A stretch of 64,000 bases of DNA from positions 37,253 to 101,252 of IMG/VR virus record IMGVR_UViG_3300036939_000049; one strand, written 5' to 3'. Shown here in pieces: positions 1 through 8,488 of this stretch. The notes beneath the pieces were generated by a model. The model saw only the letters and a program-made list of their open reading frames with translations. It was not told the DNA's origin and ran no database searches. Every line of letters starts with the position of its first letter. Positions within the stretch are counted from its first letter, which is position 1. Origin of the DNA: a virus. Both the position numbers and the translations under genes were made by a program.

Positions 1-1
1 T

Positions 2-1237
2 GAAAGTATTCGGCAGCAACTTTTACAAGAATGGGAGCAAATCAGTCCCAATGTCACTTACAACCAAACCGCTGAATTGACCAAACTGTTAGCCGAACAG
101 TACAACATTCACCTAGAGAAGTTGGATAAAACTGAGCTAGCGGCACATCAAGATAATCCATTGGTTAAGCTCCGGCTTAAACTCAAGGCTTTGGATGTGA
201 AGCTCAACAACCTAAAAGCATTTGCTCGGTCGGCGGTGCGTGATGGGCGTGTGCACACAACCTACCGAACGCTTACGGGATTTGGTCGGTTTAGTAGTGG
301 CGAGTCTAAAAACTTTGACGATTTACCCAACTTACAGTCTATCTCCGCTAAAGACAGCCCGATGATTAGCGAGTACAAACTCCCTAATCCAAGGTCAACC
401 ATCAAACCTCCCCCAGGTTATGCGATGGGTGTTATTGACTTGGCGGGTGCTCATGGTCGGATTGCGGCTGACCAAGCAGAAGATGAAACCGCGATCGCAG
501 GAAATAATGACAAATCAATAGACAACCACAGCAAAGTTGCAGTTTACATTGCTAAATGTCAAGGATTGGATTGGACATGGGAGGACATTGCTCGGCTTCG
601 TGAGGAACCGTCTGACGAAGGGAAGAAAGCGGATGCGTTTCGATCCACAGCAAAAAATACCTATTATGGTTGGCTTAACGGCGCTGGTGCTGGACGCATT
701 CAAGACCAAATTACTGCTAATACTGGAAAAGAACCAAAGCTTGAAGACTGCGAAGCTGCTATTGAAGGGTGTAAGGTGCTTTACCCTAAAGTGTTGAAAC
801 ATCGTGCAGCACTTCACAAGCGTTTAGTGAAAACGGCTGTTGAGGTTGATGGGCGTAAAGTCGCTGTGAATAAAACCTCAGATGGGTTTAGGATTTTGCT
901 CCCATTAGTCGCCAATCGCAACAACCCAGATCGTCTAGAAGCACCCTACACACAATCTCTTGCAGCGATTTGGACGCGAATTGAAGCCACAGCCGTAAAA
1001 AGGGCTTTACCCAAAATCCAATATCTAATCAACCAATACCCTGAATGGGATTTGCAGATTATTGGGGTAGTTCACGATGAAGTGGATGTGTTGGTCAAAG
1101 AAGAATTTGCCCAGGTCGCGATTATGCAAGTTAATGACTTGATTGGGGATGAATTCAAAGCCCAGCTTAAGTACGTGATTGATGGGCGAAAAACCAATTG
1201 GAAAAAATTAATTGTTCCATCGTGGGCTGACAAGTAA
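2..1237 (+). CDS. DNA polymerase family A (Pol I-like), 5' end outside window
   Basis: The frame is open from the first codon of the window, so the gene begins upstream; internal TTG or ATG codons are not its start. Conserved parts of a family A polymerase palm and fingers are visible: a motif A region with MGVIDLAGAHGRIAADQ, a motif B helix with K-N-T-Y-Y-G around STAKNTYYGWLNGAG, and motif C with VVHDEVDVLV, where H-D-E holds a metal-binding aspartate. It should synthesise DNA in phage or plasmid replication. Whether a 3'-5' exonuclease domain precedes it cannot be seen. The large methyltransferase gene follows 61 bases downstream on the same strand. Family assignment is confident; the exact subfamily is not. 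Confidence 0.85.
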   Translation, partial: ESIRQQLLQEWEQISPNVTYNQTAELTKLLAEQYNIHLEKLDKTELAAHQDNPLVKLRLKLKALDVKLNNLKAFARSAVRDGRVHTTYRTLTGFGRFSSGESKNFDDLPNLQSISAKDSPMISEYKLPNPRSTIKPPPGYAMGVIDLAGAHGRIAADQAEDETAIAGNNDKSIDNHSKVAVYIAKCQGLDWTWEDIARLREEPSDEGKKADAFRSTAKNTYYGWLNGAGAGRIQDQITANTGKEPKLEDCEAAIEGCKVLYPKVLKHRAALHKRLVKTAVEVDGRKVAVNKTSDGFRILLPLVANRNNPDRLEAPYTQSLAAIWTRIEATAVKRALPKIQYLINQYPEWDLQIIGVVHDEVDVLVKEEFAQVAIMQVNDLIGDEFKAQLKYVIDGRKTNWKKLIVPSWADK

Positions 1238-1298
1238 TTTTTGTAGGTTAACTATCGCTGATGCGTTACATCACTATCACATCTGGGACAATTAAAAA

Positions 1299-4200
1299 AT
1301 GAAACCTCCTCACTTCGCCAAACGCCCAAAACCCCCGCTCCCGTCAGACGCCCCTACACTAGTCACTGCGTTTAGCTGCGGCGGGTTGTTTGATGTTGGT
1401 GCGTGGCATGCTGGGTTTCGACCTGTATTAGCCGTTGAGTTTTACCCAGCAAAAGGCAAGAAAGATGACAAAGTTAAACAGCGCCAGTCCGCCGCTGCGG
1501 CGGATAACTACGAGCGAAATTTAGGTAAGCACGTTGTCCGCAAAACCATTGAAGATGCTGTGCGCGATCGCGTCTTCGCCAATCACATTCAGCAACACGG
1601 AAGACCCAACGCCTTCCACTGTTCCCCCAGTTGCACCATGTTTAGTCAGGGGAATACCAAGGGTGTAGAAGATGAAGGGGATATTAGTGCCGCAATTGCA
1701 GTGACACATGCGATCGCACAGCTGAATTTTCCTGAAATTTTTACCCTGGAAAATGTCGATGCTTATCAAAAGTCAAAATCGTGGGCAATCATTCGCGACT
1801 TTCTCTACGCCAACGGGTACGGCGTATCGGGTGATGTGGTATTTGCTTCGGACTACGGAAATCTTGAGACGGGTGAGGGCGTGCCCCAAGACCGGAAGCG
1901 CTTTATTGTTCGCGCTGTAAAAAACCACTTTGCCCCACCGCTCCCGCCTAGACTTCCTCAGCGGATGGGATGGTTGAACGCGATCGTGGACTTAATTGAG
2001 GATCTACCTGAAGGTGAACTCGCACCGTGGCAACTTCAAAGACTACCAGCGTTGGTCAAGAGTGTACTTGTTGACGCAAAGAATATTCATCCCAACGACA
2101 AAATAACCACTAGAGAATTTGATCAGCCTGCATTTACCGTAACGAGTGACGATCGTTGTAGGATGCAAGCGTATTTGGTTCGCAACGATAACACCAAGCA
2201 GGAGTGGGGAAAAGGTTATCGAGAAGGGGAAGAACCATCGGCTACAGTTACTGCTACTTACGTCCCTTCGGCTGTGTTGCTGAACGGGCAGAACGCTTCT
2301 GGTAAAGAGGTTCCGCACAGACAAGAAGCTGAACCTGCATTCTCTATTACGACAGGAGCGAAGTGGGCATCGGCGTTATTAGTTGAGCGGGCCGGCGCAA
2401 GCGATGCGCGTATCACAGTTCGTACTGCCGAAGAACCAGCCTGGACTCTTCGCTCCTCCATCGGCACTGACCAAGATGGACGCAACCGCAATGAAGTGAT
2501 GAACGTGGTGATGGGGTATCGGGTCAAGCGATTGAATGCTCGTGCGATCGCGCGACTCCAATCTGTACCCGACTGGTATGAGCTGCCCGACCAAATGAAA
2601 GACGCCGGTCCACTACTGGGGAATGGGGTGCCATGCCTACTGGCAGAAGCGATTATGAAATCACTACTACGGTTCGTTCAGAAGTCTGAGAGTTCACTCT
2701 CACTTAAATCTCAGTTAACCCTTAATTCAAGTTGCGCTCGAACTGAACTCGACATTCAGTCCTCTGAAACAGCTCTGAACGGACTCTGCACGCCCAGTGA
2801 AAATTCAGTGTCAGTTAACTCTCAGTTCACTCCTAATTCAGATCGCGGACAAAGTGAGTTCACTCTATTAAAGGCATCGAACTCGACCAGTCCTCAAAAC
2901 GAAACACTGAACGGACTCCGAACGGTTACTGAAAATTTAGCGTCACTTCAAGAGCAATTCAATCCCAGTTCAATCCCAGTTCAGTCTCAGTTCAGTCTCA
3001 GTTTAACTCCGGTTAAATCACGGAAACCTTTTTTGAAGTGGGCGGGTAAAAAGACTTGGGCGATCGCACTTCTCGAAGAACTGTATGCTCCGCACCGACA
3101 TAAACGCTACCGCGATTTAACCTTAGGCTCAGGTGCAATCCCACTTGCACTTAAGCCCAATCGCGCTTACCTCTCGGATAAAAACCCGTTTCTTATCCAG
3201 TTGTGGGAGTGGGTTAAGTCTGACGGAAAGCTTACCCTTGACCTGCGGACGGATAAGGATTACTACTTAGAGTGTCGAGAGCGGTTTAATACTGGCGATC
3301 CGCAGCAAGCGGAGTTACTCTACTACCTCAACCACACCTGCTGGCGAGGGCTGTATCGCTCTAGCAAAGATAAGTTTTTCAATGTACCGTGGGGCGAGTA
3401 CAAAGAATTTCACGGGCAGACCGACCTTACCCATTACAAGCAAGTAATTGGAAACTGGGAGTTTGCAGTTGAATCCTGGGACGAAAGCTTGCGCCACGTC
3501 CAGGATGATGACTTTATCGTTTTTGACCCACCGTACCACTCAGTCAGCGGCAAAGGGTTTACTCAGTACTGTGGTTCATTCACAGAAGCCGACCAAGTAC
3601 TAGCCGCCCAAACTTTATCTGAGTTGGGCGTACCCGTTGTGGCATTCAACGCCGCTACTGACTTCATCCTCGATCTGTATCGAGGTCTAAACTTTGACGT
3701 TCAACTACATGAGGCTCCTCGCATGATTTCTTCTACAGGCGATCGCGCACCTGCGCTTGAAATGGTCGCGACCAAAAATACACAAGAGCAAAAGCTGGTC
3801 TATATTGAGAATTTCCTTGAGTCTAGACAAGCACAACCGGATGATTCCGAACTCATGTACACGAATCGTGTACATGAATCTGAAGCTACTGAGGGTGACT
3901 TAACCTACGATGAGCAACGCGATCGCGCTCACCTCGAACGGAAAGTTGAAGGGGCGTTCTATGAGGCCGGTAAAGCGCTGAAGGAGTTACGTGATCTCAG
4001 GTTGTACCGGACAACGCACAACGACTTTGAAAGTTACTGCTTAGATCGATTTGGCTTTGGTCGCCAGAATGCCCATAAACAAATCAAAGCCGCCGACGTT
4101 TTCGAGATTCTGTCTACGAATCATGTACAGATTTTGCCTTCTTGTGTTGATCAAGCTGCCCCGCTGGCACATGCTGACCTGACGGATGAGCAGCGGATTA

Positions 4201-4775
4201 AGCTGTGGGAAGACTTAACTCAAGATGGAAGACCCCCGAATGGGAAAAAAGTCAGGAATGCGGTGGCTGAGATTTGTGATCGGCAGGCTGCGCGAGGAGA
4301 GTACCATAATCCCTGGCAAGTAGGGGATTTGTGCCAGATTCATAAAAAAGGCGACGGGACTTTAGCCAAATACGACGGAATGTGGGGTATTGTCCGCGAA
4401 GTTAAAACCAGACAGTGTATTGTTAAAGTCTGGGATGGGGAGCTGCTGGTGAAAGCTGAAAATCTGGAACCTCTGGAACTAGGAGAAGAATTTGTTGCGG
4501 TGTGCGATCGCGTCCGATCGCTCATGTCCCGCCACATAGATGGGGACATCACCCTCAAACGTGGTCAGCTTAGATTCCTTGAGGCGCTGGGTGAGCAAGC
4601 TAAGTTTTTTGAGCCTGAAGATGTGGATATGCTTGCCTATATCGAGAACTTAACCGCTAACCACGATGCTTCTTTGAAACAGGCTACTCAGTTGCTGGTT
4701 GAGAACATTGAGGACTTGAGTGAAGTCGATGCGCGATCACTTTACGACGCCCTTCGCACTGTACACGAATTCTGA
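1299..4775 (+). CDS. Fused C5-cytosine and N6-adenine DNA methyltransferase with C-terminal extra domains
   Basis: A 1158-residue fusion. Residues 21-455 look like a C5-cytosine methyltransferase: SAM motif FSCGGLFDVGAW (25-36), SPSC with the candidate catalytic Cys112 where most relatives have PPCQ, ENVD (151-154), QDRKRF (197-202) and LGNGVPCLLAEA (439-450). Residues 463-572 are a Ser/Thr/Gln-rich linker with DNA-level direct repeats. Residues 575-835 look like a Dam/D12-class adenine methyltransferase with KPFLKWAGKK and catalytic FDPPY (741-745). Residues 870-1000 resemble a DNA-binding segment (ESYCLDRFGFGRQNAHK), and 1003-1058 an SH3-like barrel (VGDLCQIHK, GMWGIV). It probably modifies phage DNA at two kinds of base and so could block host restriction. 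Its specificity is unknown. A perfect copy of the 19-bp palindrome lies inside the coding region at the joint after the Dam domain. Confidence 0.88.
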   Translation: MKPPHFAKRPKPPLPSDAPTLVTAFSCGGLFDVGAWHAGFRPVLAVEFYPAKGKKDDKVKQRQSAAAADNYERNLGKHVVRKTIEDAVRDRVFANHIQQHGRPNAFHCSPSCTMFSQGNTKGVEDEGDISAAIAVTHAIAQLNFPEIFTLENVDAYQKSKSWAIIRDFLYANGYGVSGDVVFASDYGNLETGEGVPQDRKRFIVRAVKNHFAPPLPPRLPQRMGWLNAIVDLIEDLPEGELAPWQLQRLPALVKSVLVDAKNIHPNDKITTREFDQPAFTVTSDDRCRMQAYLVRNDNTKQEWGKGYREGEEPSATVTATYVPSAVLLNGQNASGKEVPHRQEAEPAFSITTGAKWASALLVERAGASDARITVRTAEEPAWTLRSSIGTDQDGRNRNEVMNVVMGYRVKRLNARAIARLQSVPDWYELPDQMKDAGPLLGNGVPCLLAEAIMKSLLRFVQKSESSLSLKSQLTLNSSCARTELDIQSSETALNGLCTPSENSVSVNSQFTPNSDRGQSEFTLLKASNSTSPQNETLNGLRTVTENLASLQEQFNPSSIPVQSQFSLSLTPVKSRKPFLKWAGKKTWAIALLEELYAPHRHKRYRDLTLGSGAIPLALKPNRAYLSDKNPFLIQLWEWVKSDGKLTLDLRTDKDYYLECRERFNTGDPQQAELLYYLNHTCWRGLYRSSKDKFFNVPWGEYKEFHGQTDLTHYKQVIGNWEFAVESWDESLRHVQDDDFIVFDPPYHSVSGKGFTQYCGSFTEADQVLAAQTLSELGVPVVAFNAATDFILDLYRGLNFDVQLHEAPRMISSTGDRAPALEMVATKNTQEQKLVYIENFLESRQAQPDDSELMYTNRVHESEATEGDLTYDEQRDRAHLERKVEGAFYEAGKALKELRDLRLYRTTHNDFESYCLDRFGFGRQNAHKQIKAADVFEILSTNHVQILPSCVDQAAPLAHADLTDEQRIKLWEDLTQDGRPPNGKKVRNAVAEICDRQAARGEYHNPWQVGDLCQIHKKGDGTLAKYDGMWGIVREVKTRQCIVKVWDGELLVKAENLEPLELGEEFVAVCDRVRSLMSRHIDGDITLKRGQLRFLEALGEQAKFFEPEDVDMLAYIENLTANHDASLKQATQLLVENIEDLSEVDARSLYDALRTVHEF
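3856..3874. repeat. 19-bp palindrome, perfect copy inside methyltransferase gene
   Basis: TGTACACGAATCGTGTACA, extended to 23 bp by flanking CA/TG. It encodes the residues YTNRVH in the linker after the Dam domain, so here the repeat is read through as protein. Confidence 0.9.
4111..4129. repeat. 19-bp palindrome, degenerate copy inside methyltransferase gene
   Basis: TGTCTACGAATCATGTACA differs from the perfect repeat at three positions. It is coding (STNHVQ) and marks a second interdomain position in the same gene. It could be a decayed copy or chance. Confidence 0.45.
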
Positions 4776-4778
4776 TAC
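4760..4778. repeat. Half copy of the 19-bp palindrome at methyltransferase stop
   Basis: The left arm TGTACACGAAT is intact and supplies the last codons (VHEF) before TGA. The right arm is lost. The terminator follows at once. Confidence 0.5.
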
Positions 4779-4814
4779 AAGAAACCCCCTCGATTTTGAG
4801 GGGTTTCTTTTTGG
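4779..4814 (+). terminator. Intrinsic terminator after methyltransferase gene
   Basis: AAGAAACCCCCTC and GAGGGGTTTCTT pair as a long GC-rich stem with a short loop, followed by a T run. It starts three bases after the stop codon. It can also act on the minus strand. Confidence 0.9.
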
Positions 4815-4850
4815 GTGCGCGATCGCGTTAGAACAGACGTGAACGAAAGC

Positions 4851-5603
4851 TTACTCTAGAGCCTTCTTGACTTTTTCTCCCGATTCAGAGCAAGCATTGC
4901 GACACGCTCTGAACCCTTGCAAATCATCAATTCGCATCTTCTTTCGTGCCAGCGCTTCAGCTAGGGTGATAGCGGCGTTTTCCACATCATCTAGAGAATC
5001 CCGAAGATTATCTTTAGCTGGAACTTTGCGCTCCAACTTAATTTCCTTGGCTTCGCCACCTAAGACGGGTTTATAAATTTCATTGGTACAGACCCCATAC
5101 TGCCAAGGCTTGTCAACACCTCGATTTTTTAACTCATCGGTTAAATAATTGCGTCCTTCAATCTCCCTTAGCCGAGTTTTAATCCACTCATCCGATTTGC
5201 CCTCTTTCTTCCACTTGGCGATCGCTCGTCCACGCGAACGAGTTATTCCTAGCTCTGGATTGGCGTCTTCTTCAATGCGCTCGGCTAGTGCGCCCAGTGC
5301 CCAAGAGTGAAACTTAGGACTCAGATATTCGGCGTAAGCAAGAGCTAGTTTTGGGATACCAAACGTCCCACCGCCTTTACCCTTGCGGGTTTCATAAATG
5401 TGGGATAGTCCCCCATTTTCATTTTTAAGGACGACTTGCAATTTTTCTGTGTCAGGTAGTCGTAGCCATTGAGCAGGGTTTCTGTTCTCTGGACAACCTT
5501 GTGCTCTCCACATATCGGTAAGACTAATCCATTTATCCGTCAACCGAATATTGATTGGACATTCGTTGTATTCCACTGCTCGAAATTTGGGTATAGTAGA
5601 CAT
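4851..5603 (-). CDS. KilA-N domain protein
   Basis: A 250-residue protein. Residues 15-110 match the KilA-N DNA-binding domain of phages and large DNA viruses: ISLTDMWRAQG, NPAQWLR, and ETRKGKGGGTFGIPKLALAYAEYLSPKFH (given here by its ends: ETRKGKGG to SPKFH). Residues 115-250 form a second region with a basic helix (RAIAKWKKEGKSDEWI) and a charged helical tail. KilA-N proteins act as antirepressors, regulators or, as in BstA, phage-defence proteins; nothing here decides between them. The start has an AGGAAT ribosome-binding site. The gene converges on the methyltransferase gene and shares its terminator region. Confidence 0.8.
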   Translation of the reverse strand: MSTIPKFRAVEYNECPINIRLTDKWISLTDMWRAQGCPENRNPAQWLRLPDTEKLQVVLKNENGGLSHIYETRKGKGGGTFGIPKLALAYAEYLSPKFHSWALGALAERIEEDANPELGITRSRGRAIAKWKKEGKSDEWIKTRLREIEGRNYLTDELKNRGVDKPWQYGVCTNEIYKPVLGGEAKEIKLERKVPAKDNLRDSLDDVENAAITLAEALARKKMRIDDLQGFRACRNACSESGEKVKKALE

Positions 5604-5701
5604 CGTGCATTCCTAGTTGATTAGGCGTGTACTCCCGATGGCTGGTGACACAGCGCGATCGGGGGCGGCTTTTTACGACGTCCGCCGCAGGTCAAGTGGG
5701 A

Positions 5702-5908
5702 TTACCAGTAGTTGGTATATCTCACAGGTCTGTCTGCATCGTCAGGGACAAACTTTTTCTCGGTTACATCGCGTTCTCCTTCTGGGGTTCCAGGCTTATA
5801 CCCTGCTAGAGAGCCATCCCAATTCTTGGCTTGATAAGCCTTAATCTTTGCCCAGTACTCTGTCCCGTATGACTTTTTGACAATTTTGAATGGTTTTGAT
5901 TGTGACAT
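5702..5908 (-). CDS. Small hypothetical protein, 68 aa
   Basis: The start is supported by TAGGAGTG seven bases upstream. The product is polar and basic at the N-terminus, with KPGTPEGERDVTEKKFVPDD in the second half. No family is recognised. It lies upstream of, and in the same direction as, the KilA-N gene. Confidence 0.6.
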   Translation of the reverse strand: MSQSKPFKIVKKSYGTEYWAKIKAYQAKNWDGSLAGYKPGTPEGERDVTEKKFVPDDADRPVRYTNYW

Positions 5909-6032
5909 GATTCACTCCTATCTGTGTTGCATTTGTGAGAGCGCGATCGCGCTATTAGATTTCTGACTTTCGTTGTCTTGGTCGTCGTTTTTGCCGATTT
6001 TTGCAGACCGCAAGACTTGATCATTAAAGAAA

Positions 6033-6242
6033 TTAAGGTTCTAACAAATCCGCAATCTCTTCAATGCCAAGGCCTGTTGCCTTACATAAATTTGCCATTT
6101 GCCTAGGGGTTAACTTTGGTATATGTATACCGCGCTCCCAGTTAGATATTGTCTGATCGGTTACTCCGATTGCATTTGCTAGTTCTCGTTGAGTCATATT
6201 TAGAGATTCTCTAAGCTTTGTCATGCGTTTTCCGGCTGTCAT
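6033..6242 (-). CDS. XRE-family (Cro/CI-like) transcriptional repressor
   Basis: A 69-residue protein that is almost entirely one XRE helix-turn-helix: MTQRELANAIGVTDQTISNW with ERG after the recognition helix. A longer frame to 6350 exists, but the ATG at 6242 is preferred because the extension runs through the operator repeats; ATG 6224 is an alternative. Upstream lies a 13-bp inverted repeat with a third half-site, consistent with autoregulation. It is divergent from the small genes at 6394 and 6583 and likely controls that promoter region, in the manner of a lysogeny or copy-control repressor. Confidence 0.82.
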   Translation of the reverse strand: MTAGKRMTKLRESLNMTQRELANAIGVTDQTISNWERGIHIPKLTPRQMANLCKATGLGIEEIADLLEP

Positions 6243-6247
6243 TCTTT

Positions 6248-6302
6248 GTTTCTTGTAAAACATTCTACTACAAGAAACTTGACCTTTTACAAGTTTCTTG
6301 TA
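6248..6302. promoter_or_regulatory. Operator cluster of the XRE repressor
   Basis: TACAAGAAACTTG (6269-6281) and its exact inverse CAAGTTTCTTGTA (6290-6302) are separated by 8 bases. A third half-site GTTTCTTGTA lies at 6248-6257. The cluster is immediately upstream of the XRE start, in the divergent promoter region. Confidence 0.75.
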
Positions 6303-6393
6303 ATACTTAGGTAAATCAAAAGCGATCGCGCCTGTCCTGACAAACTGCACGCGATCGCACTTCTAGCCCTTTCTTAAGAAGGGTTAACATATT

Positions 6394-6543
6394 ATGCCAG
6401 ATTCAGATCAAGATCGTTCTAAAGAAAGTCAAGAGGCTCCGGATGATCGCAACGCTGATCTTTTTGAAGCTCCTGGAACTGATGCGCCTGGTCAACAATC
6501 GCTATGGGAGGTAACGGAAACACCGCCGCCGCGTATCAAGTAA
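6394..6543 (+). CDS. Small acidic protein, 49 aa
   Basis: The ATG is preceded by AAGAAGGG. The product is rich in Asp, Glu, Pro and Gln (ends TETPPPRIK) and looks disordered. It is first in the plus-strand pair divergent from the XRE repressor. No family is recognised. Confidence 0.5.
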   Translation: MPDSDQDRSKESQEAPDDRNADLFEAPGTDAPGQQSLWEVTETPPPRIK

Positions 6544-6551
6544 AAACTTAT

Positions 6552-6570
6552 GAGGGCGTTCTACGCCCTC
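6552..6570 (+). promoter_or_regulatory. Hairpin between two small genes
   Basis: GAGGGCGT and ACGCCCTC pair perfectly over 8 bp around a 3-nt loop, between the stop of the 49-residue gene and the ribosome-binding site of the next. It lacks a T run, so it may stabilise or attenuate rather than terminate. Confidence 0.45.
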
Positions 6571-6582
6571 AAGGAAAGAAAA

Positions 6583-6951
6583 ATGCTAGTACATGTTGTT
6601 AATGATTGTCGTTTGTTTGTTGTCAAGTACAAGATTAAGGACACATTTGTCCTGACAACATTTTTCCCTACGTACACGCCTAACGGGAGTTCCATGTTTG
6701 AGACGTTCATGCTGCCTGCGAATGAGGTAATCCCATTTTGTTCTAGTCAACATGTACCAATTCAAACATCAGGTTATGACTTTCAAATAGGCGATCGCGT
6801 TCGATACATAGGGACTGTACGAGCTATCCTTTGTTCGCTTGAAGGGAAGTTTCTGACAATAGAAACTATCGGTTTGAAAGATATTGGGTGTGTTAGAGAT
6901 GATGAGACGCATTTACGGTTTTTTTGTCCAGCTGTCCTTGAACTGATTTAA
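6583..6951 (+). CDS. Hypothetical protein with SH3-like motif, 122 aa
   Basis: The start is set at ATG 6583 because AGGAAAG lies just upstream; the in-frame ATG at 6550 lies in the hairpin. Residues 65-85 contain FQIGDRVRYIGTVRAI, the opening of a small beta barrel of the SH3/KOW type. Cysteines are present but not spaced as a zinc ribbon. Function unknown. Confidence 0.6.
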   Translation: MLVHVVNDCRLFVVKYKIKDTFVLTTFFPTYTPNGSSMFETFMLPANEVIPFCSSQHVPIQTSGYDFQIGDRVRYIGTVRAILCSLEGKFLTIETIGLKDIGCVRDDETHLRFFCPAVLELI

Positions 6952-7003
6952 TTTTCTTGACAAGCACAAGTACGCGATCGCGTAGACCCTTAATATCGCG
7001 TCC

Positions 7004-7031
7004 AAAACCGCTCCCAGCAGGGCGGTTTTTT
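7004..7031. terminator. Bidirectional intrinsic terminator
   Basis: AAAACCGC and GCGGTTTT flank a 10-nt loop, with a T run on the plus strand and an A run giving Ts on the minus strand. It lies between the convergent gene ending at 6951 and the nuclease ending at 7036. Confidence 0.8.
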
Positions 7032-7035
7032 TGTC

Positions 7036-7497
7036 TCAGAACAAAAGCTGAGTTGCCATCCGCTTTTCTAGTAGGATGTCATTGAGGCACCGCCCATCAG
7101 GAAAGAAAATCTTCCCCAGATACCTGCCGTATTTTTCCTGCTTGGTTTTGCTCTTAACTCGAATAGTTTCTAGGGTCAGCACACTCCCGATCGCGCACAG
7201 CCCTTCTACAAACTTCGCGACTTCCTTCCCTTCCTCTGTATTTTTCTCTGGTGCGTTCAGCCCATACAGTCGGATTGATTCATTCTTCAGCCACAAGGGA
7301 GAACCCGTTAGGATTTGTGCGACAAACGTGTGGGGTACAAAAATAGAGAAGCCCAGGTCAACTAGTTCAGTATCGGGAAGAATTTCGTGCAACTGGCTGA
7401 ATGAAGCCAGGTTAATATCTATAGCGAGTGTGTCACCGTCTATGACCTTGACTATCGTGACCTGGTAGAGCCATTGTGCTTTTTGCAGCTTTCTCAT
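7036..7497 (-). CDS. Staphylococcal-nuclease-like (SNase) protein
   Basis: A 153-residue protein covering one SNase OB-fold domain: VIDGDTLAI with the metal-binding aspartate, IRLYGLNAPEKN with the catalytic arginine, EGKEVAKFVEGL, and KYGRYLGKIFF with the second catalytic arginine. An insert of about 35 residues lies between the first strand pair and RLYGLN. No signal peptide is evident, so it probably acts in the cytoplasm or is exported by another route. Such enzymes cut DNA or RNA in a Ca-dependent way; in a phage it may recycle host nucleic acid. It is separated from the upstream operon by its own terminator. Confidence 0.82.
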   Translation of the reverse strand: MRKLQKAQWLYQVTIVKVIDGDTLAIDINLASFSQLHEILPDTELVDLGFSIFVPHTFVAQILTGSPLWLKNESIRLYGLNAPEKNTEEGKEVAKFVEGLCAIGSVLTLETIRVKSKTKQEKYGRYLGKIFFPDGRCLNDILLEKRMATQLLF

Positions 7498-7505
7498 TTT
7501 CGCAA

Positions 7506-7530
7506 TTAAAAACCCCCGACATTTCGAGGG
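7506..7530 (-). terminator. Minus-strand intrinsic terminator
   Basis: On the minus strand CCCTCG and CGGGGG pair (one G-T) around a 6-nt loop and are followed by five Ts. It lies between the stop of the 7641-8471 gene and the SNase start. Confidence 0.6.
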
Positions 7531-7640
7531 CTTGACTGGTAAAAATAATCTAAGGTTAGCTACATTTTAGCATCCCTAACTAGCAGTTTTCCCGCGTTTC
7601 TTTGGGTGTGCTTGTTCTTCACCTTTAAATATTGCATCGA

Positions 7641-8471
7641 TTATTTATTTACAGGTGTTTTTTGCGCAAATTCAATCCAATTCAAGATCGCATCTTTAAG
7701 ATTCACCCCAGCAGCTACCAGCGTCTTTACCTTGTCCTGATAGCTATTCCGGCAATGTTCTTCTGTGTCGAAATGCGACTTTCCCCAGCCGACTGCCAAA
7801 GCTTGAGCCAACTCTTGACATAATTCAGGCGATAACTCCGCAGGTAAGTGCGCATTATGATCTTGGCACCAACTAACAATCTGATCTGCACTGTGTCCTG
7901 TCACTTGGCGGATTGCTTTAATTAAGGCATTGTGTTGTGGGTACAACGCTGGTTTGGGTGTCGATGGTTGTGCCTGCTGTTTTGGCTGGGGTTTAGCTTG
8001 AGGCTGCGGAACTTCTCCGCCGAGTCGAGCAAGTGCCTGATTCATCAATGCGCCCCAATCAGCATTTTCCCAGCTACCTGCGCGGATCGGCTCGAAAGTT
8101 TCTGGGTCGCGAGCGCTCACCAGCACGTTATTTTTCTCATCCCCAGCCTTTAGTTCCAACGTGATGGGTCGCTTCAGTTGGTTGTCAGAGAGTGCTGCGA
8201 TTGTTATCAACATTCCTTTAGTGAACGCTGTATCGACACCAGAGCGCAACACGTAACGCCTGTCCGCTATTATCTCAAAGTCTGCTTTCAGTTCGTTGCC
8301 AAAACTGGTTTCAGCTTCCTTAACCTCAAGGCGCTTGAGTGTCCCTGTAAGGGCAGATTCTTGGATGTAACGCTTGGTGCTGTCATCTAAGTAGTACCAG
8401 AGGGAATTCCCTTCATTCTTGATAAAAACGTACAGACGGGTGAGTGGGGCGTGGAATCCCAGCTTAATCAT
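7641..8471 (-). CDS. Hypothetical protein, 276 aa
   Basis: The N-terminal 150 residues are beta-rich with conserved-looking strands (LTRLYVFIKNE, ADFEIIADRRYVL, MLITIAALS) and could be an OB-like fold, though this is only an impression. A Pro/Gln/Lys linker (PQPQAKPQPKQQAQP) leads to a helical C-terminus (residues 190-276). The gene is third in a minus-strand operon after the 325-residue protein and the endonuclease-like protein, which suggests DNA metabolism. AAGGATT precedes the ATG. No family is recognised. Confidence 0.65.
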   Translation of the reverse strand: MIKLGFHAPLTRLYVFIKNEGNSLWYYLDDSTKRYIQESALTGTLKRLEVKEAETSFGNELKADFEIIADRRYVLRSGVDTAFTKGMLITIAALSDNQLKRPITLELKAGDEKNNVLVSARDPETFEPIRAGSWENADWGALMNQALARLGGEVPQPQAKPQPKQQAQPSTPKPALYPQHNALIKAIRQVTGHSADQIVSWCQDHNAHLPAELSPELCQELAQALAVGWGKSHFDTEEHCRNSYQDKVKTLVAAGVNLKDAILNWIEFAQKTPVNK

Positions 8472-8488
8472 TGTTAATTAATCCTTGG

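Noticed and set aside
6243-6350. N-terminal extension of the XRE repressor to 6350
   Set aside because: It would place the whole operator cluster inside coding sequence, and the extension has no family likeness.
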